Positions 12,301-23,232 of a DNA stretch of 64,000 nt are shown in pieces. Under the pieces are notes generated by a model. That model had not been told where the DNA came from. It worked only from the letters and a program-made list of their open reading frames with translations, and made no database searches. The DNA is from Enchytraeus crypticus. Its lineage: Eukaryota > Annelida > Clitellata > Enchytraeida > Enchytraeidae. Made by a program: the position numbers and the translations under genes. Within the stretch, counting starts at the first letter, position 1; every line of letters begins with the position of its first letter. The stretch lies in contig CAJHZI010000428.1 in NCBI GenBank assembly GCA_905160935.1, forward strand, positions 317,001 to 381,000, read 5' to 3'.

Positions 12301-14078
12301 TCTGTATAATTGAATTATCATAGAAACATGAAAATACGAGAATAGTGTTGAACTGTAATAATTGATTTATCTCTAAGTTTTGCATAGTAAATCAAAGATT
12401 GTCTTAGTTCCCATAGCAAGTCATATAAAACATCAGATTACGACCTGGTGGTACAATGTCGACCTGGTGGTAGTATGACGTGGTGTGAGCTGGTGGTAGA
12501 GTCAGTGATTAATTTATTGTGTGATACGTAAAGAGGGTCGACTCTAATTCAGTGGAATCACAGTAATAATGTTGTAAGAACGGTAATCATAGTAATAATG
12601 TTGTAAGAACGGTAATCATAGTAATACAGTTTAAAATGTTAATCGCTAAAATAATTATTGTTGTAATAATGGTAATCACTGTAATACTGTTGCAATATTG
12701 TTAATAACTGTAATACTATTGTAATAATGTTAATCACTGTAATTTTATTGTAATAATGGTGTAATATGTGATCACTCTAATAATGTAATATTGTTAATCA
12801 CTCCAATACTGTTGTAATCATGGTAATCACTATAGTAAATGCTGTTAGGTCTTATAATTACTTTTGTTTGTGCAATCTTGATTCCGCCATCTTGTTTTTC
12901 TCCATTTTCTCTCGTAATAAGCAATATTCCGGCAGTCAGCTAGATTGAATGACTCGCAACTCTTCTGAAATATTTGATTTAGAAATAAAAGTCACTCTGT
13001 TGTAATAATATCGAATTTCCAGAAGTTAGCCACTTAAACAACAAAATATGCATTAAAAATGAGAACCACTTCCATAAAACCAGCCGGGATATCTTATATG
13101 ATATGCATTCTAAAGATTACATTTTCTTAAATGCTAAAAATAATAAATAAAAAGAACACTACAGGAGATATGCTTTATTTCACTATATTATCCGACTGTC
13201 GGTATATCTTCATAAAATCAGCTAAATGTTAAATAAATCTTAGTAAATATCCTGGAATTGGACAAGAGTGAGAGAGGTGTGTCGAGTTTCTCTTTCATCT
13301 CCCAGGGGGAGGAGCCATAAAACAGTGGGCGGGGCCCGAAGGATTTATGTTGGTATACTGTTGAGTATAATCACTACGCACAGTTCAGAGTCTCAACATC
13401 GTGAAATAGTTCCAGATGCCGCCGTTCCATTCGGCTGAATTATCCGCTAGAATTGAGCCAGCGCGTCCGAATCCAACTAACCGGGAGATCCGGGAGATTC
13501 AAGCCGTTGCGTCAGATCCCGAGATTTATTGGACATAAACATTTGAGTTTATTTGTATTCCTGGAGATTAATTTATCTTGGAAATATTTCTTAATATTTT
13601 CTATCAACCTCTAAGTTATATCATTAACCACTACTGTAAATGTTATATTGATGTTATATTATATTATGTTAAATTTTATAATTATATTGAAATTACGTTG
13701 ATGACGATAATGATGAAGATGATGATGATGACGATGATGACGATGATGATGATGACGAAATATATTGAAATGTCACAGTTATATTATGTTAAATGTTATA
13801 TTATATTATTAAATGTTACATTTTCACATAATAAGTCCTTTGGCGTCGTTAGCCTTCTATCTCCAGTGTTCTGCAATGTATTAGGTCCAAAGCATATATT
13901 CCTAGTCACAGTATAAACCCAATGAAGAGCACTTATGTAACCCTCATATTGGTCAAATCATAAAGATTTTATTAGACAAGGCTTAGTAGAGAAAAGAGCT
14001 TGAAGCACATAAGGGCATTGAGGTTGTTTTTCTCAAGCTTCCTCTGTTATATCATAGTCGCCTCGTGCGAAAACTAAG

Positions 14079-14123
<45 letters not shown>

Positions 14124-17100
14124 AAAGATTGCACAGAGATGAGTGCAGAAGGTCTAATCGTATTCCGACCCTAGTTGATCTGGGATTAAAGGAAAGATGA
14201 TGATGACGATGATGATGATGATGATGACGATGATGATGAGGATGATGATGATGATGATGCTGAGGATGTTGTCGTCTTCGTTGTTGTTGTATTGCAGATT
14301 GCGCAGACGGTATTTCAATGCATATTTTTCGTGCTGATACTGGCCGGTAACCTGACAGTACTGACCGGTCTGGGCATTCAAACGTATCGTGGAGCCAAAC
14401 TGACCAGCATGAAGATTCTCATTCTGAATTTGGCTATATGCGGTAGGTAGCTAACTTATGTCATTAGAATCCACTAATTTAAGTAATTCTAAAATGATTG
14501 GGATCAATTAAATTGAATTAATTGAATTAATTTATTAAATTGTTTGAGTTAGTAATTCGATGGTTCTTTAAACTCAGAAAACCTGATATTTATGTGTTGG
14601 CGCGGGTGTGTAATCGGCAAGCCAGAGGAACCAGAAGTCAATAGCAGTGTGCCCAGAACCCAGTCAACTGACTGGGTTCTGGGCACACTGGATGCATATT
14701 TGAATTAATATACATATATACATACAATATACCTACTGGAAGAAGAAAACACGCATTATAGTGGAATGAGCGATATCGAATGTCGATATCTATCACTTTT
14801 ACTACCATAATGTTAAAACCGTTAGGCAATTTAGACCATTTTTCGTATAACCAGTCCAGTGAATGTCCGAGATTTTACTCTCGGATCAGCGCGGCTGGGA
14901 TTCGAACCCACGAATGTTCAATTCACCTCAGGATTTGTCATTTAAAACTTCATGACGTTAATACAACGCTATATAGACATTCTAAAACCTACTAGAATTC
15001 TCCAAATAACAAATTATAAAATGTTATGACTTTTTTAGTGTTTTACCTACATCTGGTTTTTAACTAAACCACCTGAAGAACGATGACCTAGCAAGATATA
15101 CGAGCAGTAGTTCCTCATAGGAAAGAAGCTAAACCAGGTCGATTCCTAATAGCTTATTAGCTAACTTGTTTGTTTTATGCCCTACATTTATGCGTGTGAG
15201 GTTCTTCATATGATGACAGATTTGAACGTTGGGATTATGGATCTACTGATAGACGTAATACACGCTTTAATCTTAAAGTTCCATGGCAACGGTTCAACAT
15301 GCAAGACTATGAACTTCCTTAAGGTTAGAAGTGTTTATGTTGTTTCCTGCTTCCACAATTAGGGCACATGTTAGTGCTTAGGGCACATGTCAGTGCTTTG
15401 GTGACCTTTGTGTCCTTTTTCACTTCGTCTGGTGTTTTTTGCGTGTGATGTGGCCTAAAGTGAAATAATTTTGATTCAAGTCGCTCTTTTTCAAATCTTT
15501 CAAACGATGACCGTTTACTTTAATAGTACTCAAATAGTACTTAATTTATCGCATTTTTACTCATTTTGTTTCGAGCCATCAAATTACAATTGGTTGCAGT
15601 GTGTTTAACGTTAAGGTTCAGAAGCACAAGACTTCTCTTCAAGACGACACAAAGATTAAGGTAGGCTAATTAGTTAAATTATTTTTTAATATAAAAATAT
15701 CAAATTACAAGTTATAGACCTTATAAACGACAACGACGTTATACGACATTATCGAGACGCTTTTTGAGGTGTGCAGAAATTGAATTTAGAAACACGATAT
15801 AAGAAACTGAGGTTTCTTTGTAAACCTGATTAATCTCATTTAGTTTCGAGTTATGAAACGTAATCAAGTATAACTTTTCCTTGCTTATTGTTGAAATTAA
15901 TCTGTGCAAGAAAAATGTTTGAAATGTTTTTGAGAAATGTTTCTTTGAAACATTTTCAAAGTCAAAACTATATCATAACTCCGGGTATCAGTTTACACCA
16001 AAACTTACCGCACAGAACCCACATCGATCAATGGGATGCATCGATCACTTCTGATCAATAGGAAAGGGTTTCAAATACTCCGCTTGCTTTCAAGTTAAAT
16101 GAGATCCTTTCGCGAGATGGTAATTAAATTTGATTTAAAATTTTGTCGATGATTATTACGTCAGTGAAGAGTTTAATATTTAACAACAACAAACACAGAA
16201 AATGCTTTTTACTTTGCTAGTTTACTTCTCCTCACCGATTAGCCGTTATATTGCAATTAGACACTTTAATCTTCTTCATTTGATGAAATGTTTTTGCATT
16301 TCAACAACAAAATCAAGTTTCTCTCTCTCTCTCTCAGTGTCATGCTCTCTGTCGTTTTACATATTTCTCTCTCTGTATCGCTGCTTCACAGTTTGTGATA
16401 TTTAATTAATCAATACTGCAAATATTAATCAGCAAATCCTTAAACAGTCAAGCCTAATGAGGGAATAAGTTTTCTAGTTAAAATTTTCAATTTTACTGGA
16501 GAGGTAAGAAAGGGTCGGGGCACCAATTTTAGCAGACCTCGGATAATAAAACTCTCCTAAGGTCTGATAACGGATGAATTATGATTTCTATCTCTCTCTA
16601 TTACGAGCAGCGAGGATTAGGTGGGTCCAGGGTTATTCACCTAGAGGGGTGATTGGTTTGGTTGAGGATTTATTATCTAGATTGGACCTGAGATAGGTCT
16701 ATGTCTCTGTATAGTGTTCATGAGAGGTCGAGGGCTTTCTATCTTGAGAGTCATCTTTAGACGCATAGCTAAACATGGGGACGATTCATTCAGAGTTTAA
16801 CTGAGGCTTGGGGTCGCAGATTGAGTTGGGTTGTTTCAGATGTAAGTTTGACGGGTGAGGCCCGTCAGAATCTCGTGATAGGAGATCTTCCTCCATCACT
16901 TGTAGTAGTAGCACTTTCGCCTCGTGCGCCCGACCTTGCGCCACACCCTAACGCGCTTGTGGCGCGGGAAGCCGGTTCTCTTGCCGCAGCCCTTGCGGCG
17001 CGACACGGCGGACGACGCGACGACGCTGCGAGAGCGACTGCACGACGCGCTACGGCTGCGAGAGCGCGCGTTGTCTCCCACATCAACACTGGCGCTTCTA

Positions 17101-18854
17101 GAACGACTTCTATCAGCCTGCGACAATCAAACACGGTGCTAGCGTTTATAAAATAGTTTAAATGTTTAACACAAATACAGTTCAAGCTTTTAAATGATAG
17201 TTAAATTATTTTAAAAGTTATCAGGAACACTTTTCTAACGTCTATTAATTAATATAATTAAAATAGTTCAAATGGCTATACATTTTACATGAAACGATAA
17301 GTTTGATTCTCGAAAAATCGCTGAGAATTTGTTTATTTACATAACTTGCGTATTGACGTCTCTGACATTGTCTTATAGCGAGGACCCTGATGTTAAATTC
17401 TTATTGATTGATTGATTGAATCGCAAGATACTACTGATTTCATTTACTACGAAAGTATACGAATGAAGCAAAATTCAATTATCGCAGATGCAAAATACTC
17501 GGAAGAACTCATTCATGAAACATTACTATTATCTAATATTACTCCTAACAAACAAATTCATTGAGAACTTTATAAAGATTAATCAATATTAGCATCGTTA
17601 AATATCTTAGGAAACTGGATATCAAAATCCACCAGCAAAATGTAGCTAACGATGGATTACATTAATTACATTAATAAGAATACTTGAAATTTTGACCGTA
17701 TTTATTTAGCCACTAATTATCAACATAACTAATATTACTCAAAGCAAATGATTCCTTATGATAAACCCAGAGAATGGAATTCAAATCCGAAACCGAAAGC
17801 TAAAATTATAAGCGAGGTACACCAACTAATATAGCCTCTCAAACGCGTTTATAATGTTAACCATCAGACAGACACTGACTCTAGTCCGGCATAGAAAACC
17901 TAATTCGCATGCTTTAATGTAGATTTCTAAAATAAATGCGTTATTTATGGCAATAAATATATCGCCAGGTGTTGATCTAAATCCTCTAGGCTGGAGCCAG
18001 TGGCGCGGTAAGATATTCAACCGCGCGGATCAATATGTGTGGGATTCAAATCCTGGGCTCTCCGGTCACTGACATCGCTTTCAAGTGAGGAAACTGACGT
18101 TTACATTAGCTTTACCAGCTTTATCTAAACCTGATCATCGTAATTATTGAACTAAGCTCATATTAAACAACGACTGGATATATTCTACGCTGATCGCTTA
18201 ATATTTCCAGTTATTACTTATGAGATTCTTGCAAAAAATTACTGTTGAAGTTTTTAAATTAATTACATTTTTTTAAAAGAAATAGATCGTAACTTACCAT
18301 GTTTTAGTTTATGCCGAGTTCTCAGTTGGAAGATTTTACGATTTTTAAGTTTCCCCTGGTCCGTTTTTCCTTTCTAAACGTTGAGGAGATAGATTTTTAG
18401 ACTGTCTGTTTTTCCCTAGGCAACCGAAAACTCGGCGTGCCTTTTATACGTCTGTTCTATTTTTCATTCTGATTGGCTTTTCAAACAGTTGACGTCATGA
18501 AAACTCTGACCTGAGGCTTCAAGATTACGTAAAAGAGTTACCAAAGATTTTATAAGTTTTATTAAACTCTCGTTAAATAGAATATTCTGCAAAGTTCTAT
18601 AGCCTTCATGTGATCGATATTCCATGATGATATCTGGCACCTTTGATGCCGCTCTTTTGAACAGTTGTGCGTTTTAGAGTCGAAGAATTATTGTCCATTT
18701 TACCAATCCTACGAATGTACCTATATTTTGTGGAAATTAAAAGAAAGGTATTAATTAATCGTTAATCTAAAGCGCAAAAATGCGAGAGACTTTAGAGGCG
18801 ACAAAAGAGCAACGGAGGAATGCAAATGGAAGCTATGCAGTACTTATATATACA

Positions 18855-18926
<72 letters not shown>

Positions 18927-20888
18927 TTATTTTGCCACTCGGGAAAACAACACACATTCATTGCACAGTGATTTAGAAATATTTATTTAGAAGCACCCTA
19001 TTCTACAGGGTCAGGATTAATTCCTCATTCATCTCTCAAATATTTGATAACATTGCTTCAGGTGACCTTCATGTATTCGTCCACCTACATGATTGTGGCT
19101 CTCAGTCTAGACCGGCTTGACGCCATCTTGCGACCTCTTGCATTTACTGGGAGGGGTGAGCACTTCTGCTATTTATAATTATTTTAACATTATATCCTAG
19201 ACGACTATATTGATCATCTCTGTCTCTCTCTCTCTCTCTCGTCTCTCTCTCTCTCTTCTCTCTCTCTCTCTTCTCTCTTAGTGCACTGCCTACTGGCAGG
19301 CCCATGGTATATAACTCCTCCACTCTTCTTTATCTTCCGCCTTCCTCTTCATTTCCACATACGAGTGGGTCTTTGAATCATCTAACATACCTAATCTCGG
19401 CCTGCCTCTGCCTCTTTTTCCTTCCATTCTACCTTCTATGACCTATTTTAATAGATCTTCCCCCCTTAGAATGTGTCCTATCAATCTCTTCTTCCAGTTA
19501 TTGAACAGCCATATATAATTATATATATAACTATTTGATAAACTGTCTAATATTTAATTTATAATTTAGACTAATTGATAAAATATGGCCTGACTGCTTT
19601 TGATTGATGAAATTGATCAACTATTTACTTTCTAAGTAATTAATTGACCCATTGAGCTTTTTTACTAACTCAAGATGGATGAATACGATTCAGATATCTC
19701 AAAATAATTTCCAAATGACTGGGAAGTTAATTGATTGATTGATTTTTGATTCATTTCTCTCAAATCCCAGAACTAACTGTGTAACATCAACAAAGAACTG
19801 AAATGTTTAAAAGAATTAAAGTTAATTCTAATTAATTATATTAATAGATCGTTTCATTGAACTATAGATCGATTGATTTGATTGATTCCTAGCTGTAATT
19901 CTTGATATAGTCCCTTATCACGGACTTAAGCTGTTGTTATTTGATTGTTTAATTCGTAAAATTTACTGATTGATTAAATGATTAATTGAATGATTGATTG
20001 ATTGGTTGATTGATTGATCAATTGATTGATTGATTGATTGCAGTATTTCGTGCTAAGATGCTGGCTCTAGTGCTAAGATGCTAGCTCTAGTAGCCTGGTT
20101 GCTATCCATGATTGACTGATTGATTGATTGGTTGATTGATTGATCGATCGATCGATTGATTGCAGTGTTTCATGCTAAGACGCTAGCTCTAGTCGCCTGG
20201 TTGTTATCCATGATTGACTGATTGATTGATTGATTGGTTGATTGATTGATCGATTGATTGATTGATTTTTTGATTGAATGATTGATTGATTGATTAATTG
20301 CAGTGTTTCGTGCTAAGATGCTAGCTCTAGTAGCCTGGCTGTTATCCATGATTGATTGATTGATTGATTAACTGATTGATTGACTGAACGAATGATTAAC
20401 TGATTGATTGATTGATGGCTTGATTGATTGATTGATTGATTGCAGTGTTTCGTGCTAAGATGTTAGCTCTAGTAGCCTGAATGTTATCCATGATTGATTG
20501 ATTGATTGATTTATTGATTGATTTATTGATTGATTGATTAACTGATTGATTGATTGCTTGATTGATTGATTGATTGCAGTGTTTCGTGCTAAGATGCTAG
20601 CTCTAGTAGCCTGGCTGTTGTCTATGATTTATTGATTGATTAATTGATTGATTGATTGCAGTGTTTCGTGCTAAGATGCTAGCTCTAGTAGCCTGGCTGT
20701 TGTCTATGCTCTTCTCAATTCCCTCCATCGTCTTCAGTCACGTGGTCTCTCCCACTGGAGTGACTGAGTGCAGACTGGATCTACTCAGTCCTACTAACTG
20801 GAGAGTTAGTCTCTCTCTCCTCTCTCTCTCTCTCTGCATCTCTCTGTCACTCTCTCTCTGTATCTCTCTCTGTATCTCTGTATCTCTG

Positions 20889-20979
<91 letters not shown>

Positions 20980-22910
20980 TTCTCTCTCTCTCTCTCTCTG
21001 TATCTCGGTATCTCGGTCTCTGTCAATTTTTTTTTCTCTCTCTCTTTCTCTCTGTATCTCTCTCTCACTCTCTCTGTATCTCTGTCTCTGCCATTTTCTC
21101 TCTCTCTCATTCTCTCTCGCTCTTTCTCTGACTCCCCCTCTGATGTTTTTTCTCTCTTCTCTCTCGCTCTCTCACTCACTATAGATGCCGTCTCTAACAT
21201 CATCCTTGTATGAGGAAACGGACATTAAACCTTTATTATATATATACATGTTAAATATCGACTTCTTGATTTACTGATTTATTGATTTACTGATTGATTA
21301 ATTTGCTGATTGATTGACGCATAGATATACCTAGTGCTGCTATTTAACGCCGTGTTTCTACTGCCAGCACTGATCATCAGCACGAGTTGTTTGCTCATCG
21401 TCAGAACCGTGTGGAACAACAACAACAACAGTCGAATGGGTCTCTCGCTCGAGTCTAATAGTCGAAAGCCCGAGGTTCAAAGCTCAGCATCGCCCGAGCG
21501 TCTAACCCAGGGTGACAGCAAGACTGGCAGGCTAGGGTTACACCCAGGTTACGCCTCGTTATTGATCAGATTAGAGCCTCTAGTGTTGTCATAGAGAGCA
21601 GGCATTAGTTATTGATTCAGTGATTGAATGATTGAATGATGCAGTTATTAAATGATTGAATGATTTAATGATTTAATGATTCAGTGATTTAATGATTCAC
21701 TGGTTCAATGATTAAATGGTTCAATGATTCAGTCATTCAGCGATTCAGTGATTCAATGATTAAATGATTCAATGATTTAATGATTCCGTGATTCAATGAT
21801 TCAATTACTCCATGATTCAATGATTTAATGATTCAGTGATATAATGATTCAATGAATCAGTGACTCAATGAATCTGTGATTCAGTGATTCATTGAGTCAC
21901 TGAGGCTGCATGAAGCGTGTAATTATAACCCTACGCAGATTTTTATAAGCCAGTATGATAGCAGCAAGAAGCTAACGTCACCTCATGGACATTCGCCTTA
22001 AGTCGATCCGTTGATTGGGCAGGCTGATACATTTGACTGATTGATTGAGATACTGACGAATTTTGAGTAATTGATTGATTAATTGACCTACGGAGTAATT
22101 GAGTAATTGATTGATTAATAGGCATACTGATCAATTAGACTGATTGATTGCAGGGGCTACAGAACGAGATAGAACTGGATTGACGTCACCTGTATCAGGC
22201 AGTGTCTACTCTAAAGCTAAGATAAGAAGTCTCCGTATCACCTTCCTTATTGTAGTGGGTACGACTTCCACTTAATTCTCTCTCTCTCTCTCTCGCACTC
22301 TCTCTATCTCTCTCTGTCAGAATGTTCTGTCAAACGTCAGGCCCAATGAACACATCAAAGCCACTTTCAAGCCTGCTTAATCTACCAACGCTATCTTCTA
22401 CCATCTACCTACATAAATACGATGTCTGAGTAACGCTATATCTCAATATCTCATAGCTCATAGATCTTTACGTATGACTAGGTAACACTATCTCTCACCG
22501 CTCAGAGGTTTTTTTAACAAGCATTTTTGGCGCCTGTTTGCGTAGAGTCTGGAAGAGACGTCCCTGACATTGCCTTATGGCGAGAAACCGGACGTTAAAT
22601 CATTATTGATTGATATTGATTGCTCTTTCGTCACTTCTACAATCTTGCTATATTTGCAGTGTTCATACTGTGCTGGGGTCCGTACTTCATATTCCAGCTC
22701 ATGAGCGTATTTGGCTGTTTCTCGGACATCAAAGGGCCTGCCATGCGACACATCGTCATCTTCATCGAGAGCCTGGCTCCACTCAACAGCCTCGCTAACC
22801 CCGTCATCTACGGGCTTTGCACCGCAAGGGTCTGCCACCGTCATCAGGCACCGGCCAAGAGTCGAAACGGCGCCCCTGTAGTCAGTGTGGCCAAGGCACT
22901 TAAGCGATGA
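9357..22910 (+). CDS. Rhodopsin-family neuropeptide GPCR, CCAP/neuropeptide-S receptor-like, 377 aa, 8 exons
   Basis: Plasma-membrane peptide receptor. Exons: 9357-9461, 14298-14442, 15220-15323, 19062-19155, 20662-20804, 21325-21511, 22154-22258, 22660-22910. All junctions are GT/AG, the phases close, and the total is 1134 nt. The N-terminus has an N-E-T glycosylation site (residue 24) and no signal peptide. Exon 2 gives TM1 (GN motif). Exon 3 gives TM2 and the conserved ECL1 Cys. Exon 4 gives TM3 with DRL (135-137) where DRY is usual. Exon 5 gives TM4 and the ECL2 Cys. Exon 6 gives TM5, exons 7-8 give TM6 with CWGP (299-302), and exon 8 gives TM7 with NPVIY (341-345) and a short basic tail. 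The SLAPLNSLANP stretch, the YSSTY in TM3 and the FSIP in TM4 are what suggest the CCAP/NPS receptor group. The subfamily call is inference, but the GPCR call is firm. The start follows an in-frame stop at 9333, and Met8 is an alternative start. Confidence 0.9.
9463..9777 (-). mobile_element. R5 retroposon (285 bp) with 15-bp target duplication
   Basis: The element body is 9478-9762, read on the minus strand, ending in a GAT/GAA-rich tail. The flanks 9463-9477 and 9763-9777 are the identical 15-mer TCAGTATAACTTTAA, a typical target-site duplication of retroposition. A second full copy at 23724-23986 also has near-identical 14-bp flanks (one mismatch). Partial copies lie at 9025-9168, 14155-14235, 39385-39430, 47637-47770 and 63508-63590. 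I see no clear tRNA promoter boxes, so it may be a LINE 3' end or a non-tRNA SINE. Confidence 0.85.
9778..11531 (+). mobile_element. Decayed piggyBac-family DNA transposon
   Basis: The element is bounded by TTAA on both sides (9774-9777 and 11532-11535) with perfect 12-bp inverted ends CACTAGAAACCC / GGGTTTCTAGTG. The palindrome GGGTCAATTGACCC lies just inside both ends (about 9813 and 11500), with a third copy near 11325, probably transposase-binding sites. Inside is an acidic piggyBac-like N-terminal coding remnant (10518-10865). In another frame at about 10900-11060, sequence resembling the start of the transposase DDE domain follows (a TPLEAFRRIVDE-type motif). The catalytic core is absent, so the copy is not autonomous. 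Confidence 0.85.
10518..10865 (+). pseudogene. piggyBac transposase N-terminal remnant
   Basis: The frame encodes a Ser/Asp/Glu-rich segment typical of the disordered N-terminus of piggyBac transposases, but no ATG opens it and it stops at 10865. Coding resemblance resumes in a different frame after about 10890 and ends by about 11060. This indicates a frameshift plus loss of the catalytic region. Confidence 0.65.
11700..12060 (+). repeat. R6 retroposon copy with GA-rich tail
   Basis: The block ends in CCACTTGGCAGTGCACTGAAGAGAGAAGAGAGA, a diverged version of the R6 end (CTGCCAGTAGGCAGTGCACTAAGAGAGA). It contains the segment AAGGCAAAGGGAAGCCACCTC, also seen inverted near 6270 and diverged near 57160. 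Confidence 0.6.
12570..12850. repeat. TAATAATGGTAATCACTG tandem repeat
   Basis: About ten imperfect units of roughly 25-30 bases built from GTTGTAATAATGGTAATCAC, within receptor intron 1. No coding sense. Confidence 0.8.
14155..14265 (+). repeat. R5 end plus (GAT)n tail before exon 2
   Basis: The segment TATTCCGACCCTAGTTGATC and GGGATTAAAGGAAAG is followed by about 20 GAT triplets. It ends about 33 bases before the acceptor of receptor exon 2, so a retroposon tail forms part of the 3' end of this intron. Confidence 0.75.
14645..14690. repeat. 46-bp near-perfect palindrome
   Basis: Arms of 22 bases (14645-14666 and 14669-14690) are perfectly complementary around a two-base centre, inside receptor intron 2. 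It immediately precedes an R2 SINE (14745-14985). Confidence 0.9.
14745..14985 (-). repeat. tRNA-derived SINE, family R2
   Basis: Minus-oriented copy in receptor intron 2. The B-box GGTTCGAATCCCAGC and the CCAGTCCAGTGAATGTCC complement are well kept. Confidence 0.75.
16669..16674 (-). promoter_or_regulatory. Candidate poly(A) signal of the nested gene
   Basis: AATAAA on the minus strand about 220 bases beyond the stop codon. It is the only canonical hexamer I noticed nearby. Confidence 0.4.
16896..18300 (-). CDS. Small Ser/Arg-rich basic protein, protamine-like, 74 aa, 2 exons
   Basis: Coding exons are 18298-18300 (the ATG alone, followed by GTAAGTT) and 16896-17117 (acceptor TTGTCGCAG, stop TGA at 16896-16898). 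The protein starts MADRSRSRSAS, has three SR-repeat blocks, then a basic half (SRRKGCGKR, HKRVRVWRK, RTRRKC), and ends YYYK. Eighteen Arg, six Lys, 14 Ser and three Cys in 74 residues suggest a sperm-type nuclear basic protein that compacts DNA. That is inference from composition, and an SR-type or ribosomal-like small protein is possible. The exon is strikingly GC-rich against AT-rich surroundings, and a complete promoter lies upstream on the same strand. One intron in a protamine-sized gene recalls mammalian protamine genes. Nested antisense in receptor intron 3. Confidence 0.6.
17988..18124 (+). repeat. tRNA-derived SINE, family R1
   Basis: GCTGGAGCCAGTGGCG head, B-box GATTCAAATCC, then TCACTGACATCGCTTTC and GAGGAAACTGACGTTTACAT. 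Other R1 copies: 29331-29460, 39758-39830 (minus), 39988-40066, 55945-56020 (minus), 56507-56640 and 61198-61305. Confidence 0.8.
18410..18497 (-). promoter_or_regulatory. CRE-CCAAT-TATA promoter of the nested basic-protein gene
   Basis: Minus-strand order: perfect CRE TGACGTCA (18490-18497), CCAAT (18472-18476), TATAAAAG (18441-18448). Transcription would start near 18410-18418, giving a leader of about 110 bases without an upstream ATG before the ATG at 18300. The order and spacing are those of a classic polymerase II core promoter. CRE plus TATA is also the arrangement known for CREM-driven testis genes. Confidence 0.7.
19980..20661 (+). repeat. Array of five partial copies of receptor exon 5 separated by (GATT)n
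   Basis: Units at about 20041-20110, 20161-20211, 20301-20350, 20442-20491 and 20577-20626 each carry a CAG acceptor plus the first 45-50 bases of exon 5 (TGTTTCGTGCTAAGATG...). They then fall back into GATT repeat at ATG/ATTG. The first unit has an extra internal 20-base duplication. The true exon at 20662 is the sixth and last copy. The unit closest to the exon shares its GTTGTCTATG ending, so it is probably the youngest. Confidence 0.95.
20810..21180. repeat. (CT)n/(AT)n compound microsatellite
   Basis: CT-rich tracts interrupted by GTATCT and an (AT)n core (20930-20978), filling most of receptor intron 5. The open frame 20652-21131 is exon 5 running into this repeat. Confidence 0.9.
21180..21240 (+). 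repeat. R4 retroposon end with ATT/AT tail
   Basis: CTAACATCATCCTTGTATGAGG then AAACGGACATTAAACCTTTATTATAT. Other R4 ends: 6770-6810 (minus), 25280-25330 (minus), 33450-33505 (minus), 41925-42005, 54425-54485 (minus) and 56150-56205 (minus). Confidence 0.7.
21600..21900. repeat. ATGATTCA-type tandem repeat
   Basis: About 35 imperfect 8-9-base units (ATGATTCAATGATTTA) in receptor intron 6. Confidence 0.85.
22525..22622 (+). repeat. R3 retroposon end with GATT tail
   Basis: GACATTGCCTTATGGCGAGA then AACCGGACGTTAAATCATTATTGATTGATATTGATT, ending about 37 bases before the acceptor of receptor exon 8. Confidence 0.75.
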
Positions 22911-23059
22911 GCTGTTATTGTGGAATTATTAAAGATCTAGAAGTTGTTGGATTGAAGGGTTAACAACCGAAAACAACTATAAGCTTGTTTATTGGAATTT
23001 AACATGGAATTTTAAAATTATTATAGCTTTTAACATGAAATTAGTAAAGCTTATATGTA

Positions 23060-23232
23060 TTAAGAAATAGGAAGAAGAGTTGGATAGGACATATCCAAGG
23101 GGGAAAGTCTATTAATAGAGATCATAGAAGGCAGAATGGAAGTAAATAGAGGCAGAGGCAGGCCGACCTGCCAGTAGGCAGTGCACTAACACAGAGAGAG
23201 AGAGAGAGAGGGAGAGAGAGAGAGAGAGAGAT
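23060..23232 (+). repeat. R6 retroposon copy with (GA)n tail
   Basis: AGAGTTGGATAGGACATATCC through GAGGCAGAGGCAGGCCGACC, then TGCCAGTAGGCAGTGCACTAAC followed by GAGAGA. It matches 32345-32560, with part of the 3' region missing. Confidence 0.75.

Larger units (their letters stand above)
9462..14297 (+). other. Receptor intron 1
   Basis: The donor GTCAGT sits two bases before a retroposon insertion. The intron contains the R5 element, a piggyBac remnant, an R6-like block near 11700-12060, a TAATAATGGTAATCACTG tandem array (about 12570-12850), and a GAT-repeat block ending close to the acceptor of exon 2. I see no independent gene. Confidence 0.75.
15324..19061 (+). other. Receptor intron 3
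   Basis: A 3.7-kb intron hosting the antisense protamine-like gene (16896-18300), an R3 end (17338-17420), an R1 SINE (17988-18124) and an (AT)n array (18850-18926). The rest is AT-rich without features I can name. Confidence 0.7.

Noticed and set aside
16821-17185. Long GC-rich open frames on both strands (111, 106 and 72 aa)
   Set aside because: They are shadow frames of the protamine-like exon. Only the minus frame ending at 16896 has the SR/basic pattern, a matching splice acceptor and an upstream promoter.
20652-21131. 159-aa frame of Leu-Ser and Tyr-Ile repeats
   Set aside because: It is receptor exon 5 read past its donor into CT and AT microsatellites.
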